Shown: positions 10,881 through 22,916 of the stretch, one piece after another
How positions within the stretch are numbered: the first letter of the stretch is position 1
Layout: every line of letters begins with the position of its first letter
DNA from: Aedes albopictus
Lineage: Eukaryota; Arthropoda; Insecta; Diptera; Culicidae
Assembly: GCF_035046485.1 (NCBI RefSeq)
Contig: NC_085137.1
Coordinates: forward strand, 380,184,706-380,248,705
Reading direction: 5' to 3'
DNA: 64,000 nt
Notes under the pieces: generated by a model
Seen by the model: only the letters and a program-made list of their open reading frames with translations
What the model was told of the DNA's origin: nothing
The model's database searches: none
Position numbers and translations under genes: made by a program

Positions 10881-11049
10881 TCAAAGTGTTTTATTTTTCA
10901 GAGTGTTTTTTTTTATTGAAATTATTCTAGATAGTTTTCAACTGATCACGCCGAGGACGGGTGCCGTTGTATTTAAAAAGTACAATAGTACCAAAAACCT
11001 CACTAGTCGTATCCAACACGAGCGTGGCGCAGTTCAAGATATTTACATA

Positions 11050-13634
11050 GGGTAACTCTCGCTGAGACCGTCCCATTATTTACACCATGTCTTAAACAAT
11101 GTTTAAGGTGGTGATTTTCTGAAAGTCCTCCTCAAAAAAGTAAGAAAAATGCATTTTGTTAATAAATTTGATGGACCCCCCGTTAGTTAGGGCCACAACC
11201 ATTTTTGCGGACTCCTCGATTTTGATCAATTGTTGGCTCATTTATAACTACAAAGTTTCTCCAAAAACCACCTCATAACAAAATGTTATTGAAAAGAGGA
11301 AAGATAGAGCTACTATTTACAGTTATAAAAACATGGGTCGGCCCTAGGGTCGGCCATATTGATTTTGGCCGCCATCTCGGATTTTTATACCAAAACTGTT
11401 TCCAACCATGTTGGAAACCACCAATTTTCAAATTTTTTGCGTCAATCGAAAGCGGGGACATTTTTACACAACATATCAAAAATTTAGAGATGTATCTAAA
11501 AGTTATCTGCACTTTTTTTAATCATGACATGTTTTCTTCATACATTTCCATGCGCACCGGCAACGACACCCAACAGCATCAGATAATACGCCTGCATGTA
11601 TACACAACGGCACCTGCAGCAAATTAGGGAAAATTGGAGGTTCGTTCCCGTTTTCAACTGTTTCTCAATGATGCGGACATTGCTTTTTAAAGTTTTTTTT
11701 GTGTTTTAAAAAGCTGAAACTTTCAACTTTTCATTAGTGGATTCAGATTTCAAATAAATGTTCATAAACACTGTGAAATAACGCTGTATTTATGTAAACA
11801 ACCGCAACCTGGCCCAGTGCGCTTAAGTGTCAGGATTAAAAAAAGTGCAGATAACTTTTGATAGGAAAAAGATACATCTCTAAATTTTTGATATGTTGTG
11901 TAAAAATGTCCCCGCTTTCGATTGACGCAAAAATTTTGAAAATCGGTGGTTGCCAACATGGTGAAAAACAGTTTTGGTATATAAATCCAAGATGGCGGCC
12001 AAAATCAAAATAGCCGACCCTAGGGCCGACCCATGTTTTTATAACTGTAGAGTAATGCGGGGCAAAAGTTCGCACGGGGCAAAAGTTCGCAGTGGGTCTT
12101 TTTCTGAGCACGAGTTAAGAACCCTAACAAATCTATATGGGTTCGACACATAATCAGGTCAGCTACTCGTCAATAAAAAATGGAACGATTTCGTTATGGT
12201 TTGGCAGAGTAATGCGAAAAAATGTGTTTCTCGGTGTTTTGATAGAATTTTTGGACCTTTTGGAATAAGAATTTATAGTAACAGGAAGAAGAAGAATCTC
12301 ATAACCTCTTGATGTCGGAGAACTGTTCTTTCATAGTAGTTCGCGAGGTGCACTCGAATAAACAATAAACTACTAGTGCTTCTTGCAGAAAGGGACATTG
12401 TTAAAACCTCGACAGTGGGGCAAAAGTTCGCAGTAGCTGTGGGGCAAAAGTTCGCACTGGATTTCTGAGTCTAGTAAATCAATATAATTACAGAATCTTT
12501 GAAGTAATGATAATTTCGAATAGAAACTACTATATATGCATAATATGTGTAGTATGCACCCTAAAATCGTTGCGGCAAAGGGTTTGAACTTACTTTTGTA
12601 AGAAGATTGATTGTAAGGCATACATTATGTTCGCCCATTTAAATCAATAAATGAAAAACAGCTAAAAAACATTTTAAAACATTTTCTCCGTTCTCCTCTC
12701 GTATGTTTTTGAATGTTTTTGAAGGTCTTATGTTCATCTACTTTACCGGGGTCTTTCAAAGCTTAGTTTGTAAATTCACAGTTATAATTCATCACCATAC
12801 TGACAGGGATAGGATTCGATTACGGTCCCGTTCAACAGTTTTGCTGCATATTTGATTTTTTTTCCATGTATTTTGTGCAACACGTATATCTATGATTACC
12901 CCTTAATGTATTTTGACAACCTCAGTAACGCTGTAAAGGTCAGCTTTTAGTTAATAGTTGTGGAAATCTTTATAAAACACACTCTATACAAAAGCTGAAC
13001 ACCAGGTCGTATTCCAGAAGGGACGTAAAGCTAAGAACAGAAAGAAACAGATTTCATGGCTAGAGTGAAAAGACGAACATGAATTAACATGAAATAAATG
13101 AACATCACACCAATAAACTACCCTGTACGAGGTGCGAACTTTTGCCCCCACTATGGGGCAAAAGTTCGCATTGGAGTACTTGTTTTAAAAATTGTATTAC
13201 TAAAACTACAAAAGGAACGCGAAAAAAATCTAGTACTACGTTTTGAAGGCAACATAATAGGGACCCGTTTAATGAAGAAAAACGATATTATTTTCATTTC
13301 GTTTAATAGTTATATTATGAAGTCTGTTAGGTGCGAACTTTTGCCCCGCATTACTCTAAATAGTAGCTCTATCTTTCCTCTTTTAAATAACATTTTGTTA
13401 TGAGGTGGTTTTTGGAAAAACTTTTGAGTTATAACAGTTTAAATAAGCCAACAATTGATCAAAATCGAGGGGTCCGCAAAAATGGTTGTGACTCTAACTA
13501 ACGCGGGGTCCATCAAATTGATTAACCAAATGTATTTTTCTTACTTTTTTGGGGGGGACTTTCAGAAAATCGCCACCATAAACATATTTGACGACATGGT
13601 GTAAATAGTGGGACGGTCTCAGCGAGAGTTACCC
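11050..13634. mobile_element. Foldback element A, ~475-bp inverted arms, ATA duplication
   Basis: The left arm 11050-11523 starts 'gggtaactctcgctgagacc'. The right arm is its reverse complement in two pieces (11833-12049 and 13357-13634), because element B sits inside it. The flanks are 'ata' at 11047-11049 and at 13635-13637, consistent with a 3-bp TSD. Arm identity is high apart from small indels. The ~300-bp centre has no coding sequence. Without B the element would be about 1.28 kb. Frames such as 11283-11627 and 11836-12111 are mirror images of each other and not genes. Confidence 0.85.
12050..13356. mobile_element. Element B inserted in A's right arm at a TA site
   Basis: Its TIR is 'gagtaatgcggggcaaaag' and onwards through 'ttcgcac', with the complement ending at 13356. 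TA occurs on both sides (12048-12049, 13357-13358), while the intact left arm of A shows a single TA at that position, so the TSD is TA. The terminal core 'ggggcaaaagttcgca' recurs inside the element near 12076, 12418, 12440 and 13149, and in reverse at 13132. No transposase frame is present in the 1307 bp, so it is non-autonomous. Confidence 0.9.
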
Positions 13635-13637
13635 ATA

Positions 13638-14107
13638 AGTGAGGTTATTTAAGATGTTCAGTGTGTGGAGAAAGGGAGAGGAAGCCAAATTTGAAAAGCA
13701 ATCGTTGTGGCGGGGGATTCAATTTTAAAGTTTTTCACTGTGAAACAATCATGGCCTCTCAGTCAGTTTTGGCATCTGAGACAACCTTATATCTTAGATA
13801 ATTAATACATAGATGTCCCACTTAAGTATCGCAGTATGCGTGAGGTTGGCATCGTTGCACCCTGTTGCACTTAACGCCACCTGTTGGTCGACGGGTGAAG
13901 TAAACCACCGAAGGAGGTGCGCATTTTCAAATCAACTACCCTGCGCACTTGGTGGGTTTACTGAAACCTTGGTGAAACAAATGACTTGTGAAAAACTTGT
14001 GAAAACAAATGACAACCATATCAAAAAGGACCTGCGGTTCGCGCTTCAGTGGGATCACCAAAACAGCCAGATCCGTTCTGTTAGAGACCGCTAGCTACTC
14101 CAACCAC
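13638..14107. other. Unassigned sequence
   Basis: No named feature. A short imperfect inverted repeat lies around 13903-13965 ('aagtaaaccaccgaagga' against 'acttggtgggtttact'). The 93-codon frame at 13813-14094 has no recognised domain. Confidence 0.35.
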
Positions 14108-14110
14108 TAA

Positions 14111-14898
14111 GGCCGTTCGCAATGCTGTTTTATTTTGTATGGCGAGTTTTGAGCTTGAGCTTGAGCTTGATTGACCGCCCGTGGATGCTACTCCAGTATC
14201 GCCAGACCAACTACTACACTCACACAAGGACCAATGAGATAACTGCCGGGGACTAGCAGGCATCTTCAGTGTGTGAGCGTTGTTGATCTTCTATTTTTAG
14301 GCGACAATGGCGCCTGCCACGTCAGGTTGCAGGTCAATGTGAGGAAGGGATAAGGAAGTGATGATTGCAATCGTTTGTATCCACATCTGGCCGAATATAC
14401 CTCTGCGCCAGCACAAATTCATGCGGATGTTGGAGTGTTGGTGGGAATTGGTTGGCAGAAGGTTCACACATTGGTGTGTGGATACCAGGGGAAGGTGATA
14501 GAATTGTGTATTTTTTTTTTTTTTTATTATTATTTTGAAGATGTGCGGCACAGTTCGCACAGATTGCATTAACTTGTAGGCGTTTTCTAATAGGATTGTG
14601 ATACTGTGCTGTGAAAGTTTGGAAGGAAGGGAAACGGCTTTTTCAACCCGTTTCTGTTCTAGCGACGGCTATGAACATGTTTATATACATGAGTTGTATA
14701 TGTAGAGAGCAGAGAGAAAGTATACAGAAAGATACAAAGTAGGAGGAAAGGGACGGGCCAGGGATTGAACCCAGGACCTTCTGCATATAAATCAGAAGCG
14801 GTAGCCACTAGACCACCAAGCCCGTCATTTATTTTGTATGGCGAGTTTTAAAAATTTTAAAACTCGCCATACAAAATAAAACAGCATTGCGAACGGTC
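14111..14898. mobile_element. Short palindromic MITE (TAA duplication), split by a SINE
   Basis: The termini 'ggccgttcgcaatgctg' and its near-complement at 14882-14898 pair, and the inverted match extends about 43 bp to an axis at 14850-14857. TAA occurs at 14108-14110 and 14899-14901. The left arm is interrupted by a SINE; without it the MITE would be roughly 90-100 bp and almost entirely a hairpin. Confidence 0.82.
14151..14827 (-). mobile_element. tRNA-derived SINE, reverse strand, with ~22-bp TSD
   Basis: On the reverse strand the head reads 'gacgggcttggtggtctag' and 'tggctaccgcttctg', then a B box 'gggttcaatccc', a typical pol III promoter arrangement. A longer body contains a poly(A)/(AAT) tract near 14511-14530. 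The 3' end is a short tandem of 'caagct', the type of tail made by some LINE machineries. The direct repeat 'ttattttgtatggcgagttt' and flanking bases (14129-14150, 14828-14849) duplicates part of the host MITE. The (A)n tract in the middle suggests a composite of a SINE and a LINE 3' end. Confidence 0.8.
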
Positions 14899-14901
14899 TA
14901 A

Positions 14902-16219
14902 GCATTAAAATCTATCGCAATTTCTACACTTTCTTTAAGCCGGAGCAGAAAAAAATCATGACTGGATCCACCTGTATCGTCATTAGCTTTCTTCATCGTA
15001 CATTCAGGTAGCTTGTGCGATCAGTTGGGTAGGGTGTAATAAATTTGACTATGTTGTTCATGTATACCTTATCATGTTCATGAAATCCTATTCCGATGGT
15101 TACTTTACAGCCAAAGAAATCAGTTTCAATTCCGCGAAAGATGTTTTCTCTATAGGGTTACATTGAAAAATGTGTGTGATCAACCATGTACCCTCGGAAA
15201 ATATGTTCTGCAGTATCTAATAATATGAAAACAGTCAGAACTAGTTATGTTTCGATAAAGGATATTTTTTTGTAATAGATTGAGCTCAAGATTACAGAAA
15301 AACTGAAATCAGTTCAAAAATAATTCGGATAAACCTGCTGGCCTTTTGTATTTTGTACAATACGTTAAAAAAGCTCGCTTATTTGGCGGAAGGTTAAAGG
15401 TGACTTTTGTTTTACTGGCTGCGCTGCTGTCTATCAGTAAGTAATAATACCCGATCGATCATCATTAGTATAGAAAGATTGTGCAATTGTATAATGTTAT
15501 TTAACATATCGTATGTATTGAATAAAGAAGCAAAAAGTTCGACCTGAGTCTTTTTGTTTATTTTTTTTTTTTAATTTTGGAAGTGCCCAAAAACCAAAAA
15601 AAATATATTTAATGAATGAATCGAAAAACAACTAGGTACAGATACCAAATTGATAATTGTACTCGGTCTCCAACTCCTGCAAAAGTAATTTCAGTGCCGA
15701 AATATACGAAAGTCATCCATCGACAAAAAATGTGGTTCCGGAATTCTTTGGCAGTGACTTGAACTTGCTCTCCTTAAAAAGAGGTTTCATTGAATCTATT
15801 GTTACATCAACGGGGCTAAATTAATTCAAGATTCGTGCAGGTCTTATCAACAAAAAAAAGCTTCCGCTTTTACTGGACATGGAATCTAAAAACGACCAGT
15901 GTGAAGATCCTGATTTCAGCGGCCGTTTCAGTTCCTGTAAGATAATGAAATATTTGATTTAATATTTTTAATTATTAGTTGACACCAAATACTTACTTTC
16001 GAATTGACAGATTGTTATTGAGTTTATTGATTACATTTTGCAAGCCTTGATTAGAAGGTTGCTTGGATACTTAAGTTTACATACTACAAATGCGCAGGGG
16101 GAAGTATACGAGTAGTTCACCCGCCGACCACCAATCCGAGATAGGCGCTACTGTTTTGTTGCCAGCTATTTCCATAAGTTGGAAATCTATGTATTAATTA
16201 TCTAAGCTTATATATATAA
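14902..16219. other. Unassigned AT-rich sequence
   Basis: No repeat pairs, tRNA-like sequences or convincing coding frames over 60 codons were found. A poly(T) tract lies at about 15558-15574. Confidence 0.4.
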
Positions 16220-16220
16220 A

Positions 16221-16515
16221 CTAGCTGTCCCGACAAACTTTGTCTTGCCAAGATTTGGTGGTCTGACAACTGTTGAGGTCATTGCGGCACAGCACTCTAG
16301 ATTGGTTTCATTGCGGTCATGTTGACTTTGTACCCAGTTTACACAAATCTCAGTATTTTCTTAATACTTCTTGTTTTTCAGTTCATTTTTGTAATTTTTT
16401 ATACATATAAACACAGCCACCACGAATACGAATCGAATGGTGTAAGGGTCATGCTGATCGGTTCGGCCGTTTTGTTGCCTCAAAAGGACTTCGAACTCAT
16501 TTTTATATATATAGA
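16221..16515 (-). repeat. Dispersed repeat 'CTAGCTGTCCCG…', reverse copy
   Basis: It starts 'ctagctgtcccgacaaac' and ends in 'ttatatatatag'. The copy at 33955-34267 is the reverse complement with conserved blocks ('caagacaaagtttg', 'caacagttgtc', 'cgatcagcatgac', 'tttgaggcaacaaaac'). This copy has an internal expansion relative to the other. No TIR or TSD could be defined; the class (Helitron-like, SINE or other) is open. Confidence 0.7.
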
Positions 16516-16527
16516 TATTCCAAGAAA

Positions 16528-16869
16528 ATTGACGCTTCCGAAGAGAATTTTATTTTCTCGTTCATATAATGTGTGCTATTCTCAAGTCATCAAGTCTCCC
16601 CATGCCGCTGTAGTATATACTAAGCTGCACCAAAATATATTGATATAACAACCCTAAGTAAATAAATATGCACGTATTTTCTAGCAACTGCTCAAATTTG
16701 ACATGGTTTTGATTGATTTTCACAAAGATATTGAGATTTGTCGGAATGGCCTAAAAGATTTCTGAAGGACCTAAAACAAACGATCAGCCGATGAAAATAT
16801 TGCAATGCACAATCTAAATCACTTATAGTTAAAACATAGTATTTTAAAAGCTCTCTTTAGAAACCTCTT
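16528..16869. other. Unassigned AT-rich sequence
   Basis: Nothing recognisable was found between the dispersed repeat and the following MITE. Confidence 0.4.
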
Positions 16870-17142
16870 CACAGATAAAAATAATGACATTTACACGTCA
16901 TGTAAACTTAATTTTGGTAATGTAAACTTAGTGTTATGATGGTTTACATGATATATCATGTAAATTTACGTTATATGTCATGTAAAAACTCAGAGTCATG
17001 CTGAATTACATGACATATAATGGAAGTTTACATGATATTTCATGAACTTTACATGATATGTCATGTAAACTTCTGTGATATCCCACGCTCCAATTATGTG
17101 CATCATATGTCACAGAATTTTACACTCTTTTTTCGATCTGTG
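16870..17142. mobile_element. 273-bp MITE, copy 2 (CACAGAT termini)
   Basis: Full-length, same-orientation copy of the element at 7767-8038, with the same 'catgtaaac' subrepeats and the same right end 'tttttcgatctgtg'. The flanks ('aacctctt' left, 'tagaggag' right) extend the inverted symmetry by a few bases and do not show a clear direct duplication. Confidence 0.82.
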
Positions 17143-17430
17143 TAGAGGAGTTTTTGAATAAATCCTGAAGAAATCCCTATTGCAACAACCGAAAAAAAAA
17201 TCCTAGAGCAGTTCTTGGATATGTTTCTGGGGTAATTCCTAGAAGAACCATTGAATAAAACTCTATAGAAATCTCGAAGAAATCAATGTTAATGTTCCAA
17301 ATGAAACTCTTAGAGAAAGCCATGAAGAAAACACCAAAAAAAAGTTATTAGTTATGAGGAATTCAAGTAGAAATGGCTTGAGAAATTCTAGTATTAACTC
17401 TACGAGAACTCCTAGCTCGAACTCCTATCT
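17143..17430. repeat. Short-unit degenerate array (reverse sense)
   Basis: Words such as 'aaatcctgaagaaatccct' and 'attcctagaagaacc' are the reverse-sense version of the units at 5.7-7.5 kb. Confidence 0.55.
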
Positions 17431-18143
17431 ACGGTAATGGAGATTCCATTGATATATGGAGCACTTTTCGTCATACCACCGTTTAAAACATTCCTGTTCG
17501 CGATGTGCATTCACTCGACCGGTATCAATCTCCAGTCTGCCGGGTCGACCTTGACATTCCGTGCATCTGTTGGTATAGTTGCACGCGCTATGTTATACTT
17601 CCTCTCACAGACCATCCCAGCCTAGCGTTACAGTTGTCAATGTGGCGAGCACAATGACAATAATGACATCTCATTTGCACTATTAAGTATAGGCAGGCAC
17701 GCCAAGACGAATCAAGTGCAAGGGTGTCAAACTTTTGTTCCGTGCAGTAGGATTAAACCTTCCACGTTTTAAAAGACAAACGAAGCAATATTAGGTCTCC
17801 TAAGCATTTTTCAGGGGCACGGTAATTTGAGGTTTTTGATTCGGAATGGTTGGTTGCTGTGTGTGGTTTTGAATGTAGGTCTTCTTGCCAGCCTTTGTTG
17901 AATGGCAGTTGGAAGAGGAAACGGCAGATTGGTGCTAATTTTGACGACTTGTTTCTACGAAAGACAATGAACAAGTTCGTCGACGGAATTTCAAGGTGCA
18001 GTGTGATTTAGTATGAGAAGATTGGGTGCGTGGACAGTTGAAGAATGAGGGTATGTTTTAGTATCTTGACGAATCTATGTTCATATTCAATTAAAAAAAA
18101 CTGTTCAAAGTCCTGAGGATTCATAAACCTACGTGAGTATTAA
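17431..18143. other. Unassigned sequence
   Basis: A 62-codon frame at 17437-17625 is hydrophobic and has no recognised family. The rest is AT-rich without repeats I could pair. Confidence 0.35.
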
Positions 18144-18646
18144 CCCGAGCAGAGTCTGACAACAAAATGATAACAAATCGAAAACTCGATTTGTATTAAA
18201 TAGCAAATTGATATCACATTTTGATATCAGCTGGTCTTGACTAAATTTGATTTCAAACTTAGATTTCGATTTGCTGTCACTTCAAACTATTTTTAAAAAT
18301 GAGTTTTTAAGTTATTTCATAACTTTTAGGCAATCTTGTATAATAACTTCACGAATATACCATTAGTGTAGTTATCTTATGGCATTTAGGATTTGATATC
18401 AATCGAAAAATCCCTATATTTAACGATTTTTCCATTTTTTCGTACTGATAGCAAAAACAGTTATCAATTTGCTATCACTGATAGCAGGAATTGTTTTCAA
18501 TTTGCTGTTTCGGGAACATTTTTCTGCTCTCATTTTTGATGTTTTAACCGTTAAAACGACCAAAACGACAACAACCTGAGTTATCATAATATGCAATATC
18601 ACAACATCAAAATTTGTTTTCAATTTGCTGTCAGACTTTACTCGGG
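18144..18646. mobile_element. MITE with 'CCCGAGCAGAGTCTGACA' TIR
   Basis: Left end 'cccgagcagagtctgacaac'; right end, read in reverse, 'cccgagtaaagtctgacagc'. The interior repeats 'caaattgat' / 'atcaatttgct' motifs. No clear TSD. A weaker alternative right end ('tctgctcgg') lies at 20600-20608 beyond the next element. Confidence 0.65.
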
Positions 18647-18657
18647 AAACGAGACTA

Positions 18658-20571
18658 AAGGTTGTCCACGATGAAATTGGCATGCAGAAAATATTGTATA
18701 ACTTATGATTGCGTTCGCCAAAATAGCTAATTTTTTGAACATTAATAGTACCGTAAAATGGGATAACTTTGATAGTTTTTCAGCGAATTTTCTCAATATT
18801 TTTACATGTAACAGTATTTCCCCGAGTTTTATATTTTTAAAACAAATACTGGGGTATCAGTTATCAATTTCAATTAAAAGATTCGATAATCTGAAATATT
18901 TTGGATAACTTTTAATTTTTCATATAACCGAAAATCAGATTTTCATTTTGGGGTAACTTTGATAATGCCCTAAAAACACATCAAATATCAAAAAATAATC
19001 ACACACTGAAATCTTAGGAGTATGAACATGATGAGAGAAGGCTTGTGGAATATATTAGATAGAATGTTTATATTACAACATTGATTTTTTTTACAAAATT
19101 CTACATATAAAAATGAGATTGTGGAGAATTGAGTGCAAAACACAATAAATTTAGCTATGAAAAATTATTATCTTTATAATAATAAATGCTCAACGGTACA
19201 TCAACATATGATTACATGTTATTCTTGATTAGTTTTCTTTTTTTGGGTAGTTTTTTAATGTTTTATTAACATATTTTTAACAACACATATTTATCTACAT
19301 GAAACTACAAGGGCATTGCATACTTTTAGGCACTTATCAATGTATGGAAATTTATATCTTAATTTACAAAATTGATTCCATTTCGTTAAAACACACTTCG
19401 TTAAGAGATTCAAGGCCAGATTTAGAATCTACTATGATGAATCTATCGAGAATAAGACTTCATTCATTGAAAAAATAGTTGTAACGAAGTCGTATAGCAG
19501 ATTGTTTAAAAGGGTTGATAAATGACAAAAATATCAACAATTTTTATTTTAAGTCTAAAAAGTTGTATATAAACTAGATTTTAATGAAAATACGTCTAAG
19601 ATGAACTTTCATATGTATAGAATTGATTTACGTTTACCTTTTTCTTAACTGGTTGAAGAAATCAAAGTTATAAGATAAATTACACAATGCCTGCCGCACT
19701 ATCAAAGTTACTCGCATTATCAAAGATACCCCTTTTTACGGTATATTATGTGTAGCTAATACCATAAAATTTTCATTAAAATCGGTTGAGTATTGGCGGA
19801 GATATCGTTGAAACAAGGGAATTGCCACTTGAGAATCATATGCAAACAAACATTTTGGAAAATATCACCTTTCTGCCGTTTCAACTCTGGCGCCAAAAAT
19901 ACTGAACCGATTCCAATTTTTATGTACGTAAAGTATGTATGTAGAAGTAATTTATCAAAATTTCATTCAATTTGATCATACCGTTAAAAAGTTATAGCCA
20001 TATATGCCGCACTATGTCACAATAAACAGATGTGGTTTTGGTATAGTGAAATTCAAACTGCTCTTACTTTGAAAGTAGGTACTCAACAAAAATGGCTGAA
20101 ATTTTCACTGTAAACAGTTTACACAACAATTTTACACTGTCAAAGTTTTATAAAAATCGGGACAGTGTTACCAGTTCTTCAGTCAAAATAGTGCACGCGG
20201 AACTAAAAATGGTCAAAAGTACTTAAAATTTACCTTGAAGCGATTTACTAGAAAAAGTACTGAACCGATTTCGATCAATTTTTTACCACTTAATTGATAC
20301 TATGTTAACAATATCGAGTGAAATTTTCAAACGTTTTGATGAGGTAACAAAAAAAATGTAGCCTAAGCAATTTTTGAAATGGGTGCCCAAATTTTCTAAA
20401 ATTCATTTTTTGATATCGACAATATCTGCGCCAATACTCAACCGATTTTAATGAAAATTTGATAGTCTACACATAATATACTATTCACGGTAAAAAAAAT
20501 AGCTATTTTGGCGAACGCAATCAAAAGTTATACAATATTTTCTGTTTGCCAATTTCATCGTGGACACCCTT
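18658..20571. mobile_element. Foldback element C, TA duplication
   Basis: Ends 'aaggttgtccacgatgaaat' and, read in reverse, 'aagggtgtccacgatgaaat'. The inverted match runs about 85 bp and then resumes after element D (left side 19744-19810, right side 20400-20490). TA lies on each side (18656-18657, 20572-20573). The centre (19810-20400) is AT-rich and has no transposase. Element D occupies the left arm. Confidence 0.82.
18751..19741. mobile_element. Element D ('CCGTAAAATGGGATAACTTTGAT'-type TIR) nested in C
   Basis: TIR 'ccgtaaaatgggataac' and, read in reverse from 19741, 'ccgtaaaaaggggtatc', both followed by 'tttgata'. TA flanks both sides (18749-18750, 19742-19743). The opposite arm of C retains the unfilled site with a single TA, so the boundaries are firm. 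The core 'taactttgat' recurs inside (near 18951, and as 'atcaaagtta' near 19661 and 19702). The 991 bp encode nothing recognisable. Confidence 0.88.
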
Positions 20572-20573
20572 TA

Positions 20574-20780
20574 TGCTGAGAGTGTTGGCACTTGATCTCT
20601 GCTCGGTTCAGAAACTTTCTACAACGCAAATTAGTTTCCTCAGGCATACTCGTGCCTACCACTCAAAAAACAAATGCAAACATTATAAACTGACAAAGAA
20701 AGCTGTAAAAGTGCTCGAAGAACACCAACCTGTGAAGGAGGTAGAATTAGAAGAAGATGTTCGGATAATACGGTAATATA
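20574..20780 (+). other. Possible exon-like open frame, unrecognised
   Basis: The frame running to 20776 leaves element C and then encodes a lysine/glutamate-rich segment ('KLTKKAVKVLEEHQPVKEVE'). It stops right after a 'cggtaata' that could be a weak splice donor. No family is recognised; chance is possible. Confidence 0.25.
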
Positions 20781-22914
20781 CAAATGCTACGTTTCAATTT
20801 GTTAAAACTTTGTGATATTTCTGGCAACACTGTAAATACTCATCCAAGCAGTGCTACACTTATATAATTTTGCCAATCAATCAGTGCACGTACGCCAAAC
20901 TAGGTATGTAAACATATGCTCATTAAAGTTCGCAAAATTGCACTCAATTACATCAATTACATCAATTTCCATCATTCATGAGGTTATACTCGGATATCGA
21001 CATTGGTCGACCGAATCGAAAAAAAACTGCATGTCGAAGTGCTCTTGGTAGCATCAATGACAAAGAAGTTTAATGAAATTTTGGAGCTTTAAAACTCACG
21101 AACCTTCAATATATGGTTGGCCAAATTGGCGAAAAATGTACAGGTTTTTGCTCGGATTTATCTGGTTTTGAATGCGTTTGAATTCTAATCCGAATAAACT
21201 CGCCTCTTTAGACTTTTTAGACAGCCAGGTATCATTAGCAATGGAACATTTTAAAAGATTGAATAGGGGAAATTAAATCTCGATACTTTTTCGTGTTCTC
21301 AGAGTATCAAGTGTCTACATATGATCAAGCTTGCTTTATTTTGATTATTCTCATACTCATATGCTCATTTTATGCTCAAATGTAACATTGACCAGTTTTC
21401 TTAAAGTCGACATATCATCGTAAGGGTGAACAAGTAAACTTTTTGACAGTTTTCGTGGACTTTCGGAGGCACATCCTATACGCCACTTTCTGTATTTGTC
21501 ATTAAACAAAGCCAAACAGCGCACAATATTTAATTTCCCAACGCAGCTTTCACCAGTTCCTCGTGATGACGACACACAACACTGAGTCTCTTCGATACTG
21601 ATGGCACGAGCTATGAATCTGCTGTGCGCGCAATCTACTCTCTATCTCGCCGAGATGCTGCGTCAGCCGTCTGCCTGTTTGCAAACGAAGCGAAGAAACA
21701 TAAATTATACTGCAGCAGCGCCGAGGGTTTCGATTTCGTTTTCGAAAGAATTCCAACCAAATTTGCAGCATCCGTCTCACGTCTGCATGTCTGGCTGAAG
21801 GTTGTTGGTTCGGGTTGGAGGCAGAGCACACATGGTTGTTTCACTTTCGTATGCTACACCAATGAGCTTCATCCGGGAGGTGATCGTGCATATGATCGTG
21901 GGGGTGTGGCGGGTGGTGTATGATTTGCGGTAAACGAAGCATCAAACGCATTAATTAATTGTAATTTTGCATCGATGATTGTAGTCGAATTCAACGAAGC
22001 TTAACTTCAAATTAGGCATTCGAATGGATTCGATTGAATATTTATTTTGAGTTGAGTTTCTGTTACGATATTGTAAACGCATCACCACCAACCGGTTTCC
22101 ATAAAAGGTTGAACACGTCATCCACGAAGAATTCCACATCTCCAGCGAAAAAGGAATCGTGTGAATTGACGAACGTCGAAGTGGTAATCAGACCCGTACA
22201 TTTTCGACCACAAGGTTCACTGAACTTGTTTTGCGGTGACAAAGGATCCCATTTGCGTCGTCTGATCAATAGATCGTGATACGATCGGCTCCGGTTAGGT
22301 AATTGTAGAGCTGCTTTTCTAAGCATAACAATCGGAGATCTTAACTCACCGCAGTCAACGATTGCGGTAGTTTATCTCATAAAACAAACCAGCATGCAAA
22401 TTTACCACCGACCGTACGACCGGGTCTCGCTTTCTCCAAAACCAGCAGTGGGCTTCTTTCGTCATTAGCCAATCTCCTTCAGACCAAAGTATGGGGAGGC
22501 TTGACCGATTGGAATGATCCCCACGACGGTGTTCAACCACACTGGGTCCACATCATCGGTCAATTGACGTATTATCGGTGGCGATGTTCGAGTCCGCTAG
22601 CTATAGGCCGTACCCCCCTGCTCGTAGAGGCGTGCGTACAAGCATGTTACAAGCATAGGCGTCCATATCTGATTACGTGTGTCGAAGCTGGAAATGGCAT
22701 TGATTGTTTACGAGTTGTTGGTACAACGATACGCGGATGCGTGCGGTGCGGGAAAACCAAAATGGGGCGTTGATTGAACATGGGAATTCAGATTTTGCAT
22801 TTTGTTGAAGAATCTTTCAATATTAAGGGGTTTTGTCAAGGATTTCGTCTATAACTTGGGTCATCTAATTTGAAAGAACGGAACGTACATTGCACAGTTA
22901 AAGTTGGTCAATCA
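20781..22914. other. Unassigned; GC-richer from ~21540 to 22760
   Basis: The part 21540-22760 has higher GC and several overlapping frames of 60-100 codons on both strands, none with a recognised motif. It carries no repeat shared with the rest of the window. It is probably low-copy non-coding DNA. Confidence 0.35.
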
Positions 22915-22916
22915 TA

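Noticed and set aside
18144..20608. One large element from 18144 to 20608 with 'CGAGCAGAG' ends
   Set aside because: The internal right end at 18646 gives a longer match with the left end than the one at 20608, so the shorter element is preferred.
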